Part shown: positions 47,898-59,594 of the stretch, in pieces
How the letters are laid out: each line of letters begins with the position of its first letter
How positions within the stretch are numbered: the first letter of the stretch is position 1
NCBI RefSeq assembly: GCF_000002865.3
Contig: NW_001865040.1
Span: 1,577,303 to 1,641,302 of the forward strand
DNA: 64,000 bases
Direction of reading: 5' to 3'
Source: Monosiga brevicollis MX1
Taxonomy: Eukaryota > Opisthokonta > Choanoflagellata > Craspedida > Salpingoecidae
Notes under the pieces: generated by a model
Databases searched by the model: none
The model's input: the letters and a program-made list of their open reading frames with translations, nothing else
Told to the model about the DNA's origin: nothing
Program-made: the position numbers and the translations under genes

Positions 47898-48338
47898 GGG
47901 TTGCTTCTCAAAGTGTAGCGTACGTGTCACTGTGAATGGACAGACCTTGATTTTGGCGGGAACAGACGATAAAACGGTTAGATCGCGTATTTTGGGAGGA
48001 TCATGCCAAAAATAGCGTTCCCGCGATTTTTCAAAAAAGATGGTCGCACAAATCAAAAATTCGCCAAAATTTTTCAGAGAGAGAGAGAGAGAGGATTGAA
48101 GAGCTTCCTCTCGGAACCTGACCACCGACCGATACCCATTTTCACATTTTTAAACTTTAATACGTTGGTGAGTTGACTGATGATTGTGCGAAAGCTAGGC
48201 CGGCCTCCCTGATACGAATCGGTTGCCGAATGACTCAGTCGACTGCTTTGCTTGACGATCTCTGCGCGCCCGCTTCCCAGTTTCACCTGGAACCCACCGA
48301 CAGAGGCCGCTGCCGGTGTCGGTGTCAGCAACAGTGAA

Positions 48339-51300
48339 ATGGCGTGGCAACAGCCGGCTTGGAAGGCCGAGCTCCCACCTATGGCGCTACGCCAGGTTCG
48401 TCGCTGAGCCCTGGCTCGTTCACATGGCGCTGAAAGTTTCAGCTCATGCACTCGTGCCCTCAGGTGGAAGATATCGAGCGACGCCTGCAACAAGCACAGC
48501 GCGATGCACAAAACAAAAGCTGTCAGATAGAAAATCTTAACTCTGCACATCAGAAGAGCAAGAATCAGCTTCAGGAATCCCATGCCATGGTACACGCCCG
48601 GAAACACTCCCGATCGTTGGGACCTCTGCTCAATTGGACCGCCGATACCAGACGGCATTCGCAATCTGTTTCATCTGACGCGATACAAATGGTCAACCCC
48701 TGTGCCCTTGTCCGCACTCGTGTAGATGCAGCAGCGCGAACGCGAAGTACAGGACCTTCAGCGCAACCTGGACCAGGTTTCCCGGAAGTTGGATCGTGTG
48801 CAGGACGAAATCCGCGTACGTGACGCGCGGCCTGCAAGGGCTGTGAAGCCAGCTCTGATTGCCCACTCAACTGACTTTTTGGCATTGTAGGCCAAAGATC
48901 AAGCATATTCCCAAGTGCAAGGCCGCATGCAACTGTTGGAGCGCGAACTCAAAGAGTCCAACAACGCCCGCAGCCTACTTGATACCAAAGTATGCAAAGT
49001 CTTTGTCCATCGTACTTTCCTCGACTCCCGCACCACCACCCTTGCACACCCAGCATTTTGAACCTTTGACTGCCGTCTGCTGTCACCCAATCTTCTCATC
49101 GAATTTCCCTTTCCCCGCACAATGCCTTTCTGCGTCCATCCGTATCCGGGCTTTGCTAGTTGGCCAATGCCCTTCGCCAAGGTGATTTTGAGCATCAACG
49201 AAAGGTCGAGCTGCTGAATCGAGAGATTGAGCAAGCTAAAGCAAACTGTCTGCAGCTTGAGCAAGCCAAGGCCGTCGTTGAAAAGGAGCTTGAACAAGCA
49301 AAATCAACTCTCCAGGTGCGCTTCTTGGTTTGGTTGTTTGCTGTCTGCTTGTAAACCATCAGAGCCCAGCCTCACATCATACGTCGCCGCTCGCGTCGCG
49401 CCGTGAATGGCGGCAGGGCTCGCAAGAAGATGCCAAGTTTAACGACCGTGATACACGCCAACTGCGAGCCGACAACGAACGGCTCACTGCGCGGGAGGCA
49501 GAACTGAACTTGGCCCTGAGCAACATGGAACAAGCCTCCGCTCGCCAATTCAACGCTCAAGCCGCAGAACACAAGAAGCAGCTGGACGATTTGCAAGCTC
49601 AACATCGCCAAGCTCTTGAAACACTGAAAGCCACGCACGAGCAAACTTTGGCCGATCTCAATGCTCTCAAGGAAGCCTCGGCTCAACGCGAGCGCCAACA
49701 ACAAGTCAACAGCTCCCAAGCTCAGCAAGAGTTGGCCCAGCGCCTGGACAACGTAACAGCAGAGCGACTGCAACTGGCAGAGCAGAATGAGCAGCTCCGT
49801 GCACGAGAGGAGTCCTTGGAAGAGAAGCTGGCCTCGACCACGACCCACCTTGCCGAAATTGAGCAAGCACGTGCTGCTGATCAAGCCCGACGACAGGAAG
49901 CTGATGGCCTCTGCACAACTCTACAAGCGGATTTGACAGGACTTAGAGCCCAGCTGGAGACGGTCCGTGAACAGGTTGCTGAGGCAGAACGAGAGAACAC
50001 GGCCCTCCGCCAAAATGTCACCGCACGAGACGAGGCCTATCGTCTGCTCAAAGATGATCTACGTCAAGCGCGTGAGCAGCACAAACAGTCTGGTCAAGTC
50101 ATTGAGGAGCTCACCCAAGCACGTCAATCACAGGAGGACACGCATGCACAAGTTCTTGCCGAGCGTGACTCAAAACTGGCTCAACTTGAAGCCGCCGTTG
50201 AAAAGGCTGCCGCTGCTGAAGCCATCCAGGTGGCAGCAATGGAGGAGCTTCGCGCTCGTCACACCCAAGCGCAAACTCGAGTTGATGAACTGGAGCAACA
50301 GCTAGCTGCCATCACAGCTGAACACGGAACCCTCACGTCCCAGCTTGAGCAATCCAAGCAAGCTGCCCAGGTGCAGGCACAGAAGGTATGAGCCACTTTT
50401 CCCGCCATCACCGTGCGACCATTTTCTCTTGCCCAAATATGGAAAACACAAAACCCTGGTGGTTGGAGCTCCTCACTTATGTTGTTCGTTTGGGCAATAG
50501 CATCAAGACGTGGTGGCACGAGAGGTATCAACCCAAGAGCAACTCGCCGCATTGCTCGACGAGCAAACGCAGTGGGCAAACGCCGAGGCGGCGTTGCAAC
50601 AGCAGCTGACCGAAATGACCAAGCAAGCAGAACAGCACCGGCAAGCCGAGCAACATCTCGCGAAGCAACTTTCTGAACAAGAAGCTGCCTTGAGTGTGGC
50701 TCAAGAAGCTCTGAATGACCAGTCAACCAAAACGACTGAAGCGCAAACTCAGCTGGCCACAGCACAAGCAGAAAATGGCAGTTGCCAGGTAGAGATTGAG
50801 AACTTACGTGCTGCTCTGCACGAGGCGCAAGCAGCAGCCACGAGCAAGATGGCCGAGCAAGCGCAAGTCGATGCGCAGCGATTAGCCAGCCTGGAGGAGC
50901 AGCTTGCCGAAGCGGTGCGGGTTGAAGAAACCCTCAAGACCGTCCAGGAGCAACTGGCCACGCGAGAGGACGAAATCATGCATCTTCGGGGCGAAACGGC
51001 CGAACTGCAGCAGCAGCTGGCCACCAAACTGCAAGACGAATCTGATGCCCAAGCTGCAAAGGCTGAAATCGCGCTTCAGCTGGAGGAAGCAAACAAGCGC
51101 AACAACGAGCTCCAATGCAAGACTGCCAACCTCGAGGCCACCGCCTTCCGTCTGCGTCAAGACTGTGATGCTTGGCGCTCAGAGTCACAGAGTGCGCTTC
51201 AGGGCCTGGAGACTGAATTACAAGCCGTCACAGCTCAGCTGGCATGCGTGCGCACCGCAGCCACGGAGCAGCACGCACAGGCCCAGGAAGCTGCTTTTGC

Positions 51301-54300
51301 AGCTGTCACACAGATCAAGCAGCAGCTATCTACGGAACAAAGCGCCCGCCAAGAGGCTGAGGCCAAAGCCCACGACATTGGCGCTCAGCTCGAAGAAGCC
51401 AATGAGCTGGCAGAGGCAATGCAACAAAAGTTTGCAGAGGCTCAAACGGACTTGAGCGCCAAAGACGCTACCTTGGCAAAATTGCAAGAGCAACTCGCCA
51501 CGCTACAGGCTGAACTGGCTGCCCCGAAGACTCTGCCATGTGAGCGCTGTGAAGCGCTGGTCGGTGAGCTCGAATCCACACGCCAACGTGTTGAATCCAA
51601 CGTGAACCGGCTTGCGGAAATTGAGGCAAAGCATACCCGGGCCGTGGCTGAGCTGGAGGAGCGTTTGCATGCAGCCCAGCGTGAGGCTGCGTCAGCGGCC
51701 AACAGCCAAGTGGAGGCCGAAGACGAGCTTGAGGAGGTCCAGGAACAGCATGCCGCCCTCAAGGCTGAGCATGTCAATGTGAAGACGGTTTTGACACAAG
51801 CCCAGGCTGCACAAGAAGCTGCCCAGGCAGAGCTGCAGGATTACCAGACCAAATTGGCATGCGCGGTGGCTGATTTAGAGGCCAGTCAAGCACGACTTGC
51901 TCAGCTTGAAGAAGAAAATACAGCCGAGGCGACAGCTCGAGATGACTTCGCAACCAAGCAGCTGATCGCTTTGGAAACCGAAACCGCCAGCCTGCGCGAA
52001 AGCATGACCCTGCAGACCGAAGAAGTACAGCGCCTGGCGGACCAGGCAGCCGAAAAGGAAGCAGAGCTTTTGGCCTTGCGTACAGTACACGACGAGCTGC
52101 AGCAGGAGCTCGCTGCTACTCGAGCTGAGTTAGTGGAAATTCAGGATGCTGCCCACGCTGCCCGTACCGAGGGATCGGCCCTAGCAGCTGAGAACAGCTT
52201 GCTGGTTGATCGTGTTGAGGCCATGAGCATGGAATTACAAAAGGCTCAGGCCAGCAACGCTGCAGACTTGCAAGCCAGCATCGCTGAGCTTGAGCAGCGC
52301 CTGGAGCAAGCCGCAGCGGTGCTCGAAGCGGCCGAGGCAGAAACAGCGCGAGTTCGAGAAGAGAGCGAGGGCTATTTCAACACTGCCAACAACAACCAAC
52401 GGCTACTGGATCAGGCGGCATTGGAACTATCCGATGCCAAGCGTGCGATCGTGCGGCTTGAGCAGGATCGTGCCGAATGGCTCGAGGCCATGGAGAGCCA
52501 GGCCAATTTGAACCTTGCCGTGTCGAGCAGTGAACATGCTTCGCTTCAGGAGTCGGTCACCGCAGCCCGCAACGCCTGGACGGCGGCCGAATCGCGAGCG
52601 GAAGATGCTGAGCGCGCCTTGCTGGAGGAACGCGAGATCATGCTGGAAATGCGTACAGCCCTACGAGAAGCTGAAGCATGGGCACAATCCAGCAGCGCGG
52701 ATGTGGCAGAGCTTCGAGCGGAGGCCGACGAAATGGCCACCCGTTTGGCTCATGCACTTGAATCTCAGGCTGAAACGTCCCAGGCACGCGAAGAGATTGA
52801 GGCTCGCCTGAGCCAAGTGCAGGAAAAACACGCTGAGGCTGAAGCCGAGGCCAAGCAGTATGCCACCTGCTTGAGTGAGGCTGAGCAACGCATGAAGACT
52901 TTGCAAACTGCATTGGAGGAAGCTGAGGTGCAGCAACGCCAGATGCAAGAACGTCATGCCGAGTCTCTGCGTGAACTCGAAGCACGGTCGGCCAGCGCAG
53001 CAGAAGACCTTGTAGGTGCTCAAGCGGAAGCAACTGCGGCAATGCAGTCTCTTCAAAATGAGCTGGAGCAGGCGCAAAATGAAGTCGAGCGTGTGAACTT
53101 GGAAGTAGCTTCATGGCGCGAGCGTTGTGAGGCCCAGGAAAAAGCAGCCCTCCTTGCTCAAGCTGAGATTGAAAGCCTGAAGGCCGACCTATCCGAGGCC
53201 AAGGCTGATGTGGAGAATGCTCGGGCTGCAACCGAGCGTGAGGCCACGCTCGTCTCTGAGCTTCGCATGGCCCAGGCTGATCAGCAAGCCGCTGTGGAAC
53301 GTGCCATGAGTGATGTTGATGCTTTCCGGGCAGATGCAACGCGTCTGGAAGCTGAAGTGCTAGCCGTGCAGGAGCGAGAAGCATCTGCGCACCGTGAGCT
53401 GCAAGCTGCCGTTGAAAAGGAACACGAAACAGCGCGCAGCCTGGCCAGCAAGCAAGGCGAGTTGATGGAAGTCACAAGTGCTCTTGCTGAGGCGCGGGCT
53501 CAAGTTGAGCATCGTGCAGCTGAAGTGACGTCTCTGCAAGCGCAATTGGAGGCAATTCAGGAACAAAAAGAAGGGCTCGAGCGGGCCCGACGTGAAGAGG
53601 CGCGTCTAGTCAAGGGAGCTGAAGAGAAGGAGCGAGAACTGTTGCAGCTTCAGGAGGAGTTGCGTGCGGTGCACGAAGACAACGAGCAGCTTGAGGAGAC
53701 GGTCGAGCAGATGCGAGCAGATGCAGAAGGTTCTCGAGCCGATGTCGAGTCAATGCGTTCACAATATGAAGCCGGTCGGCGGGAGCTGCTTGAATTGCGT
53801 TCGGTCGTCCAAGACAAGGAAACTGAAGTGGAGCGTCTGGTGGCGGAGCAGCGCGACCTGCTCGCACGAATGGAGGAGCATGAGGCGCATGTGGCACAGG
53901 CTGAGGAGGAGATGCGCGAACTTCAACGCCGTCATGCCGTCGATCTGAAGGAGGCACAGCAGCAGGCCAGTCTCGTCGCTTCTGATGGGCGCCTCGAGGT
54001 AGAGCGTCTGGAGCATGCTGTGGTGGAGCTCGAGGGTGCTCGCGACACCGTAAACCAGGAGCTCACTCGTTTGAGGGAAGCTTCGGCTGCCCGCGAAGCT
54101 GAGCTGCAGGAGCAGCTCAGCTCGCGTGACCACCGCGTATCCACTCTCGAGCAAGATCTGCTGGCCCTCCAGAGTGAACTTCAAGAAACCCAAATGACGC
54201 TCGACGGCGTGCGACAAGAGTCAGCACAGGTGGAGCGCCAGTGGAAAGCTAGCAAGGAGGCGCTGGAAGCTGAGCAGGCCGCCACCCGCAATTTGGCTGA

Positions 54301-55129
54301 GAACGTGGCTGAGCTGAAGCGATCGCTTAAGGAGCGCGCGGCTGAGCCTGCTGAGGCCGCTCGTGAGCTAAGTGAGGTTCAGGATCATCTGGCGAGTGTC
54401 AAGCAGGAACTCAAGCAAGAGCACGCACGCATGCTGGAGATGCGTGTGGAGATGGAGGCTGGGCGTGAGCGCTTGGCTGAGGTAGAGGCTGCCTTGGCGG
54501 AGCGACAGGCTGGCGCACAAGAAGCCGAGGCTGAGCTGAAGGAGCTTCGTGCTGCCTGTGCGACGGAGCGCGAGGCTCGTATCAAAGCAGAATCTTGCCT
54601 TACTGAACAAGCTACGAGCCTTGAGGATTTGTCCGCCCACAGCGCTGAGCTGGAGGAACAGCGCGCACAGTGCACTCGCGCAGAGGAGCGCGTCCGTGCA
54701 CTAGAGACCAGCTTGGCGGAGCAGACAGTAGCCATGAAGGCGCTGCAAGAGCAGTATGACGCGACTCACTCTAAGCTTCAGCAACTTCAACAAATGGCCG
54801 CGCGTCGCGTGGAAACAGTGCGAGAGCTAGCAGAAGCTGGTGGTGGTGGTGGTGAGCACCGCACGCCCCCGTCTGGCGGGCGTTCCTTGCGTCGTAAGAA
54901 ACGCCAGGGTGGTAGCACCCCGGAGATCGGAGCGCCCGTGCGCACGCCCCTGGCGGAACGAAACGGTATGAGCGATGGCAATCCTGCCGACACCAAGCGT
55001 GCCAAGCCGGCGGCCACGACCCTTGGGCCCGCATTGCGTGTGCATCGTGGCCCGGCTGTGCGTGCCACCGGTACTGCCGGCTCGGCGGTGGACGATGGTG
55101 AACAGCCGTCCGAGTGCAACAACCAGTAG
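48339..55129 (+). CDS. CENPF-like: CENP-F-like giant coiled-coil protein
   Basis: Seven exons, all joined in phase 0: 48339-48395, 48464-48589, 48726-48815, 48891-48989, 49160-49315, 49417-50385 and 50501-55129 (2041 residues; the last exon alone is 4.6 kb). The first residues, MAWQQPAWKAELPPMALRQ, match the signature start of animal CENP-F/mitosin (Met-x-Trp ... Trp-Lys-x-x-Leu-Pro-x-x-Ala-Leu-x-x), followed by the same pattern of short coiled-coil exons. The remainder is almost unbroken heptad coiled coil rich in Glu, Ala, Gln and Leu. The last ~110 residues are non-coiled, basic and Ser/Thr-Pro-containing (GRSLRRKKRQ, a likely NLS; TPEIGAPVRTPLAER). The protein ends in CNNQ, a possible CaaX box with the farnesyltransferase-type final Gln seen in CENP-F. 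CENP-F works at kinetochores, the nuclear envelope and microtubules. Bulk coiled-coil similarity alone is uninformative, so the call rests on the termini. Confidence 0.72.
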
Positions 55130-55835
55130 TTTGTTGTCATTCCCTCCCAGCCGAGCCACCCGTTTGATTGACTGCACCGTGCTTTTGTTGACTTGGGCAG
55201 AAGTCCTCGTTTTGTACATGCTGGAGACTCGACACCTCTGTTGTTGTTTGTGTTTGTGTTTGTGTTTGTGTTTGTGTGCGCGTGCCGCGTACGTGAGAAA
55301 GAGCGTCAAAGACAGCTATATTGTTATCAGATTCGTGTGTGTTTTAGTCCATCTCCTGTCGGGTACTCTGTTGTGCGACCAGCCCGCATCCACTCTTATT
55401 CATTTTTGTGAATTGACTGACCTAACATTTCTTGACTTGGACAGAACTCTGCTGTACTCCATCAAAAGCACACAACCTCAAGCCTTTTCACCGACAGGGT
55501 ACCGCTGTTGGGTCCCCACTGTTTGAAAAGGCTCGTACAAGACCATCGGACACTCGCACAAGACCATCGGACACAGTAGTCAGCCTCACGCATTGGTCAG
55601 TCGTCTCGTATGAGCCAGGCATAGCCAAAGCCGCGATTACCTCAAGCCCAAGTCAGGCTGCACAAATTACCCCACAAATTCACCAAAAACTACCAAAAAA
55701 TTCGGACGGCTTGAGGAAGGCCAAAATTTTTCATTTTTTTCATCGAACACCTGATTCGTGTCGTGGAGTGGCGAGCTGCGCACGTCCATCGGGGGCCTAG
55801 ACAAACGGCCTATTCGTAAAAGATACACTCGAATC
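55130..55835. other. Intergenic between CENP-F-like gene and NUP43
   Basis: 706 bases. It contains a (TGTTTG)n-like tract at 55240-55275 (3' UTR of the upstream gene) and two copies of a 16-18 base unit around 55540-55576 (CAAGACCATCGGACAC). The rest presumably holds the NUP43 promoter. No gene supported. Confidence 0.5.
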
Positions 55836-57762
55836 ATGGCAAGCCTTTTCGTGGGAGCCACGCCTACGGCGATGGCGTGGACACCGGAAACACAGACGCA
55901 CCAACACTCGCTCCTCGTGGGCTACGATGATGCGGTGAGAACTTTGACCGTTTGCACCGGCCGCAAACCAGTCGCAAACCAACAGTGTGGCGGCACAATG
56001 GTTCCAGCTGACATGGGTATCTGCACGAATGTACCACCGTTCGGTCTTGCACAGGCACCGTCCCTGCAAGCCTTTGCCGCTGTGAAAGATCCTGGCTCTC
56101 ATACTCAGACGCTCCAGTCACGGTGCAGCGCGAGCGTTCCAGGTTCCGTCACCGCCATCAAGGTAGAGACCACATACACTGGTGCACACATGCCCTGGAT
56201 GAACTGTGTACGATACTTTTCTAGCCTCTCTCACAATGTATTGCCATCATGTGCCCGACTAGTTTCACAACACGAGTTCGGCAATTGTCTTTTGTCGCAA
56301 CGGCGCGTTTGCTCGTGCGGCTCTGGACGACTCACATGCGCAACCAACACTGCATGTGGAAACGTTGCGTGCCAACGGCCCCGTCAGCTCTGGGTACGCA
56401 CGCGACGGCAAACGCGCAACTCACGCGTATAGTTTTGGGGGCAGCGACATGAATCTTTCTTTTTCGCGGTCCCAAAGTGATAATCAGCCTTCATTTATCC
56501 GCTGCATGGCCGCTTTACCCTCCACCCACAGGCCGCCCCGTCTGCAATGTACATCGGCAGACTACGATGCAACCCGGCAAGAAGCTATCCTTTGCTATGA
56601 GAGTGGCCAGATTGAAATTGTACACGTGGGATCGGGTGGTGTTACCCGCCACGGCGATGGTTGGTGTTGACAGCCCCCATCTGGCTCGTGTTCCGCCAAG
56701 CCTGTGTCGCTGACATCTTTTGTCATGCTCATGCTCATCCATCACCTGCGATGTGTCGCAGCCCTTCCCACACTGGGCAGTGCCACGAGCATTCAGTTTT
56801 ACCAGCGCAACCAAGCGCTGATCGGGGACAACATGGGCATGTTGCGTCTTTATGACACACGCACGCCTGGTTTTACAGGTCTCACTCTGATGGCAGAATC
56901 GTACGTTACATCTTGACATATCGGGCAGACATGGTCCTTCCTGCTCGTGCACCTGACGCTCGCCTATTTCTCGCCTGTCAGGAACGGTCCCAAGCTGCAT
57001 GCCATCACCTTTATCACTCAGCACCCCCATCGCCCCGAAGCCATTGTGGCGGGAACCACCACGGGACTTGTGTTGTCCTGGGACATGCGCCACGTAGGTT
57101 TAATGGGTAATCGAGCTGCACAACCTAGCAAAAATCAAGCCACTCTTGCGTGTTGGCACTGGCTCATGTTCACCATTTCCTTATGTTTTTTTTTTTCTGT
57201 TTATCGCCACAGACACAGTTTCCAGTCTCCATGGCCGAGGCACACGAGGGTGAAGGTGGGTCGCATGTGGAAGAAGTAAATCGTCAAATCTATTTTCTGA
57301 GCCACGCGGTGCTAACCTTCTCTCATAATTGGACGTGCGTGCAAACAGTTTGGTGTGGAAGCTTTCATCCCGTGTATAGCAATCACTTCCTCAGTGGTGG
57401 CGAGGTGAGATGACGGCCTTTCAGGCAACTCGTGTGTCTGAGCTGCCAGCCCGAGATCAGGCCGGCATGCATAATTTCTGACCGTTTTGCACCCGGGTCG
57501 CTTGCACCGATACCTCAACTGACCCGAGACATGCCATGTTTGTGTACGTCAACAGGACGGGGGACTTTTGCACTGGGCCATGCCAAATGCAGCGGACCGA
57601 TCCTTTGCCCTCGACACGGATACCCACGGTGCCACCGTGCATAGCTTATTGGACTCGGACACAATGGGAATCAACTGTGTCGCAGCTGCCCACAACATGG
57701 TTGCAGCAGGTACAGACAACCAAGCCCTCATTCTTCTTGAGCGCAACGCGCTGGTACGATAA
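55836..57762 (+). CDS. NUP43: Nucleoporin Nup43, WD40 beta-propeller
   Basis: Subunit of the Nup107-160 (Y) complex of the nuclear pore scaffold, which in animals also loads onto kinetochores in mitosis. Eight exons with consistent phases: 55836-56162, 56263-56393, 56532-56659, 56762-56900, 56982-57093, 57213-57255, 57349-57404 and 57556-57762, giving 380 residues, the same length I recall for human NUP43. Conserved WD segments in order are EAILCYESGQIEIVHVG, GMLRLYDTRTPG, AIVAGTTTGLVLSWDMRH, VWCGSFHPVYSNHFLSGGED-GGLLHWAM, and the terminal blade INCVAAAHNMVAAGTDNQAL. The N-terminal 120 residues diverge from animal sequences. It follows the CENP-F-like gene on the same strand and converges on the phosphate transporter gene. 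Confidence 0.87.
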
Positions 57763-58100
57763 ACTTTTTACGGTATGGCCACAAGACAAGCGCTGGTTGC
57801 ACACCAAGCCCGCGTCTCTCTAGAGTACATGCTGCAACGAAAGAAATTGATGTGCTCTGGCATTTGCTTTTGGCATATGTTCAATGGCAAACCTGAAAGG
57901 GGGGTGGTGCTGGGTAAACGACCCGTCCCTCGATGATCATCATTACAGGTGTCGAGGCATTTGGGTACGAAAAGGAGTCGGGTCAACTTTTATATTCACA
58001 CTTACACCAACGGACAGCACCACTCAGTGGGGGCATCTGACATGTACACACAGACGCGCTGGCAATGATAGTCATATTATAACTAGAAATGCTCAGACAG
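57763..58100. other. Convergent 3' flanks (NUP43 and PiT)
   Basis: 338 bases between stop codons in tail-to-tail orientation. No repeat, RNA or coding feature seen. Confidence 0.55.
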
Positions 58101-59594
58101 TCAATCGAATATAGTCTTGCCCAAGACATACAGTGCGGCTGCGAGAGCACCCGCAACAGGAAGAGTGATAATCCAGGCCAAGATGATGCGACCAAGAAGG
58201 CGCAAGTCAATGGCACCTCGCCCAAGGCCGTCGCTAAGACCCACGCCAGATATGCAGCCTACCAAAACCGCGGTTGTGGAGATTGGAAGTCCAAGCACCG
58301 TGGCGGTTAGGATGCTTACGCTCGCGCCAAACTGCGCTGCAAAGGCTTTTGAGAAACTTAGACGGGTGATCCCACTGCCCACCGTCTCCATGACTCGTTG
58401 TCCATAGGTGGTCAAACCAGCTACGATAGCCACACCTCCAAGGAAGTTGACCCAGAACGGAAGGCTCAAATGTGAGTCGAGATGATTGCGCCAGAAATTG
58501 ATAACTACACTGAGCGGGCCCAAGGCGTTGGCCACGTCGTTGCCGCCGTGCGCAAATGCCACCGTACACGCACTAGCCACCGTCAAGGGCGCAAAGTATG
58601 CCTCACAGGGACCATATGAGTTGGTTGCTCCAAGCACTTCTAGGTCACCATCGCCAGTATGCTGCTGTTGCCTCGATGCAATGGTCGTCCTTCCACCATC
58701 GGGTGCCGAGAGCGGTAGGAGCAGCTCTTCGTCATTACTGTCAGCGTCCAAGTCTTGGTGGGTCGTTGGCGCTGCTGCTCCTTGCTCATCATGCTGCAGG
58801 TCTTCTAGGGCAGTTCCCATCTCATGATCTGGGTGGCAATCGTTGGTCTCATACTCGTGGCGGTGCCGGCGAATCCAACCGAGAAGCCAGAAGCGACCAG
58901 CTAGACCCGCTACTACAAATGTGCCAACAAAAATGGGCACATATATCTGGCCCAGAGCTTGTTCTGGGGAGTCTGTGCGGGGGCGTAAAAGGTCAGGGCC
59001 GCCTGCCACGACAAAAACGGCGTCTGTGGCCAGATTGAGGGCAAAAAGGTACGGCAGGCTCAGTTCGGCCCTGCGGAGGCGTGAGGTGGGTTTAAGCACG
59101 AGATGCTTGAGCATGAGGTAGATGCCAAAGGCAATCAAGCCACCAAGGAGTGGCGATACGATCCAGCTGGCAGCAGTTAGACCAATGTTCTGGCCCTGAA
59201 GAAACCTCCCTCGGCCCTCGGCAATGGCGAAGCCGATGACGGAGCCGATGATGGCATGAGTCGTGCTCACGGGCAAGGCAGCGATGGTGGCAACTGTGAC
59301 CCAGAGGAAGGTGGCCGCGATGGCGGCAAACATCCCAATGGCAAAGCGACGCGGGGAGCCAAAGTCATTGACGCTGATGATGTCTGACTCGATGGTGCTC
59401 TCCACGCCACCGCCCACGAGCGAGGCGCCCAGGAGCTCAAAAATGGCACCCACCACAATCGCGCGTTGAAACGTGAGTGCCTTAGAGCCTACACTCGTGC
59501 CAAGGGCATTGGCTACATCATTGGCGCCCGCAGCCCAGAGCATGGCAAAGGCCACCAGGCTGGATAAAGCCAGTAGCGTATCCTCGACCGCCAT
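58101..59594 (-). CDS. SLC20-like: Sodium-phosphate symporter, PiT/PHO-4 (SLC20) family
   Basis: Imports inorganic phosphate with Na+ or H+. Intronless, 497 residues from the ATG at 59594. The two inverted family signatures are present: GANDVANALGTSVGSKALT at about residues 23-41 and GGNDVANALGPLSVVINFW at about 348-366. Five to six helices surround each, and a hydrophilic central loop (about residues 230-330) is rich in acidic residues, Gln and Ser, as in eukaryotic PiT proteins. It ends with helices and YVLGKTIFD. An upstream in-frame ATG at 59777 would add 61 residues, but that stretch contains a 28-bp-period duplication that changes frame between copies, so I treat it as 5' leader. The gene stands out as the only confidently single-exon gene in an intron-rich window, possibly through intron loss or retrocopying. 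Confidence 0.93.
   Translation of the reverse strand: MAVEDTLLALSSLVAFAMLWAAGANDVANALGTSVGSKALTFQRAIVVGAIFELLGASLVGGGVESTIESDIISVNDFGSPRRFAIGMFAAIAATFLWVTVATIAALPVSTTHAIIGSVIGFAIAEGRGRFLQGQNIGLTAASWIVSPLLGGLIAFGIYLMLKHLVLKPTSRLRRAELSLPYLFALNLATDAVFVVAGGPDLLRPRTDSPEQALGQIYVPIFVGTFVVAGLAGRFWLLGWIRRHRHEYETNDCHPDHEMGTALEDLQHDEQGAAAPTTHQDLDADSNDEELLLPLSAPDGGRTTIASRQQQHTGDGDLEVLGATNSYGPCEAYFAPLTVASACTVAFAHGGNDVANALGPLSVVINFWRNHLDSHLSLPFWVNFLGGVAIVAGLTTYGQRVMETVGSGITRLSFSKAFAAQFGASVSILTATVLGLPISTTAVLVGCISGVGLSDGLGRGAIDLRLLGRIILAWIITLPVAGALAAALYVLGKTIFD

Larger units (their letters stand above)
47158..48338. promoter_or_regulatory. Head-to-head region between spectrin and the CENP-F-like gene
   Basis: About 1.2 kb between divergent start codons. 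It holds the 69-bp tandem duplication (47322-47459), a possible 64-codon reading frame (47585-47779), an A-run plus (GA)n tract at about 47851-47894, and a second short (GA)n at 48076-48092. No TATA box was identified. Both promoters should be here. Confidence 0.45.

Noticed and set aside
52638-53384. 248-codon minus-strand frame across the CENP-F-like gene
   Set aside because: Antisense shadow of the coiled-coil codons; no family resemblance.
48339-55129. Calling the giant coiled-coil gene a golgin, myosin tail, TPR or NuMA homologue
   Set aside because: The coiled coil alone fits all of these. There is no motor, GRIP domain or CH domain, while the N-terminal signature and C-terminal Cys fit CENP-F better.
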